Assembly: GCA_963742035.1 (NCBI GenBank)
Contig: CAVUKH010000007.1
Location: 558,001 to 622,000, forward strand
Length of the DNA stretch: 64,000 bases
Direction: 5' to 3'
From: Bog-473 sp963742035
GTDB lineage: Bacteria > Actinomycetota > Acidimicrobiia > Acidimicrobiales > RAAP-2
The notes below the pieces were generated by a model. That model had not been told where the DNA came from. It saw only the letters and a program-made list of their open reading frames with translations, and searched no databases. Position 1 is the first letter of the stretch; each line of letters opens with the position of its first letter. The translations under genes were made by a program, and so were the position numbers. Shown piece by piece: positions 62,461 to 64,000 of this stretch.

Positions 62461-63176
62461 CCGTGACCGTCGGCGGCCGCGTCACGAGCCGAGGCACGGA
62501 TGGCGTCGGCGGCCTCCCAGGGCCGGGGCTGCCCGAAGATGGCGCTGCCGGCCACCAACACGTTGGCACCGGCGGCAACGGCCACCGGCGCCGTGGTGGT
62601 GTCGATCCCCCCGTCCACCTCGATGTCGAGTGCGAGCGAGCCGGCGATCACCTCGGCGCGCACCTGCGCCACCTTCGCCATCACGTCGGCGATGAAGCTC
62701 TGGCCGCCGAAGCCCGGAAAGACCGTCATGCACAGGACCAGATCGACCTCGCCCAGATAGGGCCGCACCGCGTCGAAGGGAGTGTCGGGGTTGAGGGCCA
62801 GCCCCACCCGCAGCCCGAGGGCGCGCATCTGCTCGATGAGCTCGTCCGTATTGCCGATCTCGACGTGCACGGTGCATCCGTCCGCTCCGGCGTCGGCGAA
62901 GTCCTTCAGGTAGCGCCCCGGCTCAGTCATCATGAGATGGCAGTCGAAGAACAGTGGCGTGTGGTGCCGCAGGGAGGCCACCACCGGGGGCCCGATCGTC
63001 ACGTTGGGGACGAAGTGCCCATCCATCACGTCGACATGGAGCCAGTCGGCGGACGGGGCCACCTCCCCCACCTGTTCGGCCAGCATGCCGAAATCGGCCG
63101 AGAGGACCGAGGGCGCGATGCGCAGCGTGCCGACCGGGCCCGGATTCCGGGCCGCTCTCGCTGTTGATCCCTCCAT
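62457..63176 (-). CDS. rpe: Ribulose-phosphate 3-epimerase
   Basis: Pentose phosphate enzyme of 239 residues. IAPSVLSADFGMLAEQV, HVDVMDGHFVPNVTIGP, CHLMMTEP, and DIEVDGGIDTTTAPV are family signatures with the metal ligands. ATG 63176 is used (GGAG upstream); the longer frame overlaps the methyltransferase gene. Followed by the phosphonate-type pair. Confidence 0.95.
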   Translation of the reverse strand: MEGSTARAARNPGPVGTLRIAPSVLSADFGMLAEQVGEVAPSADWLHVDVMDGHFVPNVTIGPPVVASLRHHTPLFFDCHLMMTEPGRYLKDFADAGADGCTVHVEIGNTDELIEQMRALGLRVGLALNPDTPFDAVRPYLGEVDLVLCMTVFPGFGGQSFIADVMAKVAQVRAEVIAGSLALDIEVDGGIDTTTAPVAVAAGANVLVAGSAIFGQPRPWEAADAIRASARDAAADGHG

Positions 63177-63193
63177 GGGCTCGGCTTCTCCGC

Positions 63194-63997
63194 TCAGGTG
63201 AAGCGGGCCCAGCAGAGGATGCGCCGGAACCCGTAGAAGTACGGCTCGCGCTCGCCGAGCTCTTCGATCAGTCGCTCCCGGTAGCGCTCGACGAACGCGT
63301 CGAACAGCTCCGGGCTGAGCCGCGTGCGGTAGGGGGTCAGCAGGGTCCCCATGACCCACTCGACCACCTCGCCCGTCGACTCGAGTTCGTGGCCGTAGAC
63401 CTCCATGCGCACGACCTGATCCTTGGCCCCCAGTTCGTAGAGGAGGTCGGCGTAGAGCTCAGGTGAGAGAACGAACCGGCCCCGGTCCTCGGGGACGTCC
63501 CCGTAGAGCGCATCGATGAAGGGTGGCTCGTTGGCCACCGCCTGGGCGAGCAGATGCGAAGGATGGCGAAAGTTGGCCGGCACCTGGAAGGCCAGCTGTC
63601 CGTCGGGCCCGAGCGCCGTGCGCATACGCGCCAACAGATTCAGGTGGTCGTCGATCCACTGCAGTGACGCGTTGGCGAACACCAGGTCGAGGCCTTGGTC
63701 CAGCCAGGTGGCGATGTCAGCCTGGGCGAACGAGAGCCCGTCCGCCACGTGAGTCGACTGGGCTCGGGCCAACATGGCGGGTGACGAGTCGATGCCGACC
63801 GTCTCCTTGGCCGCCATCTCCTCGTGCAGGATCTTGGTCAGGTCCCCCGTGCCGCACCCGAGATCCACAATGCGGCCGCCCGGAACGGGGTGACACAGGG
63901 TGAGCAGGTCGTCGAAGGGTTGCTGGCGTTCCGAACGGAACCGCTCGTACTGGTCAGGGCTCCACCCGTCGATCGGAGTCACGGTCACCGTTCCCAT
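63194..63997 (-). CDS. tam: trans-Aconitate 2-methyltransferase
   Basis: SAM-dependent methyltransferase of 267 residues that detoxifies trans-aconitate, an aconitase inhibitor. DQYERFRSERQQPFDDLL at the start and VDLGCGTGDLT as SAM motif I; FANASLQWIDDH is motif IV-like. ATG 63997 is three bases from the window end, so the upstream region is unseen. rpe follows after 17 bp. Confidence 0.92.
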   Translation of the reverse strand: MGTVTVTPIDGWSPDQYERFRSERQQPFDDLLTLCHPVPGGRIVDLGCGTGDLTKILHEEMAAKETVGIDSSPAMLARAQSTHVADGLSFAQADIATWLDQGLDLVFANASLQWIDDHLNLLARMRTALGPDGQLAFQVPANFRHPSHLLAQAVANEPPFIDALYGDVPEDRGRFVLSPELYADLLYELGAKDQVVRMEVYGHELESTGEVVEWVMGTLLTPYRTRLSPELFDAFVERYRERLIEELGEREPYFYGFRRILCWARFT

Positions 63998-64000
63998 GTC

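Overview
The window is high-GC bacterial chromosome and reads as Actinomycetota; I would guess an Acidimicrobiia-like lineage, but that is an impression and was not tested. The support is conserved actinobacterial gene order: gcvH-FHA/GarA-MerR-DUF151 with a second MerR further away; argC-J-B-D-F-R-G-H; infC-rpmI-rplT; a CDP-alcohol phosphatidyltransferase next to a nucleotidyltransferase/phosphomannomutase fusion; ribD-ribBA-ribH. I see no phage, transposon, CRISPR array, tRNA gene or attachment site. This is housekeeping chromosome, not an accessory island.

Layout. 1-4.4 kb: ResR-type MerR regulator and an Fe(III)-type ABC transporter behind a tandem TTAGGG/CCCTAA operator. 4.4-6.8 kb: divergent thiG and thiD, then a membrane-anchored unknown. 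6.8-11.3 kb: GT87-like membrane protein, S9 peptidase, YhdH-type reductase. 11.3-14.6 kb: DUF4232 lipoprotein, DUF151 nuclease, FtsR-type MerR, FHA protein and gcvH, one operon on the minus strand. 14.6-20.1 kb: ManC/PMM-like fusion, CDP-alcohol phosphatidyltransferase, DUF1015, SRPBCC and an unknown. 20.1-24.3 kb: 2-oxoacid:ferredoxin oxidoreductase (korAB) and a class I aldolase split by a one-base frameshift. 24.5-28.7 kb: L,D-transpeptidase, TPR protein with a disordered head, LtrA. 28.8-34.6 kb: one complete rrn operon on the minus strand (16S-23S-5S, no spacer tRNA) with promoter, processing stalks and terminator. 35-37.2 kb: 3-methyladenine glycosylase and WS/DGAT acyltransferase. 37.5-46 kb: the complete arginine operon with an ARG box, in which argR is frameshifted. 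46-53 kb: tandem GNAT, pheST, an RNA methyltransferase, rplT, rpmI, infC. 53.2-58 kb: DUF1844-like protein, SRPBCC/TetR pair sharing an operator, cold-shock-like protein, hisG, thioesterase, alpha/beta hydrolase. 57.7-64 kb: rib operon without riboflavin synthase, a phosphonate-type HAD hydrolase with its FAD oxidoreductase partner, rpe, and a trans-aconitate methyltransferase.

Expression signals are unusually readable. Many first genes have a TAnnnT hexamer exactly six bases before ATG/GTG, which points to leaderless transcripts. Genes inside operons overlap by four bases as ATGA, GTGA, TTGA and once CTGA. infC appears to start at AUC. The most consequential oddities are the two single-base frameshifts (aldolase, argR); each is repaired to a full-length family member by changing one base, so assembly error must be excluded before calling them pseudogenes.
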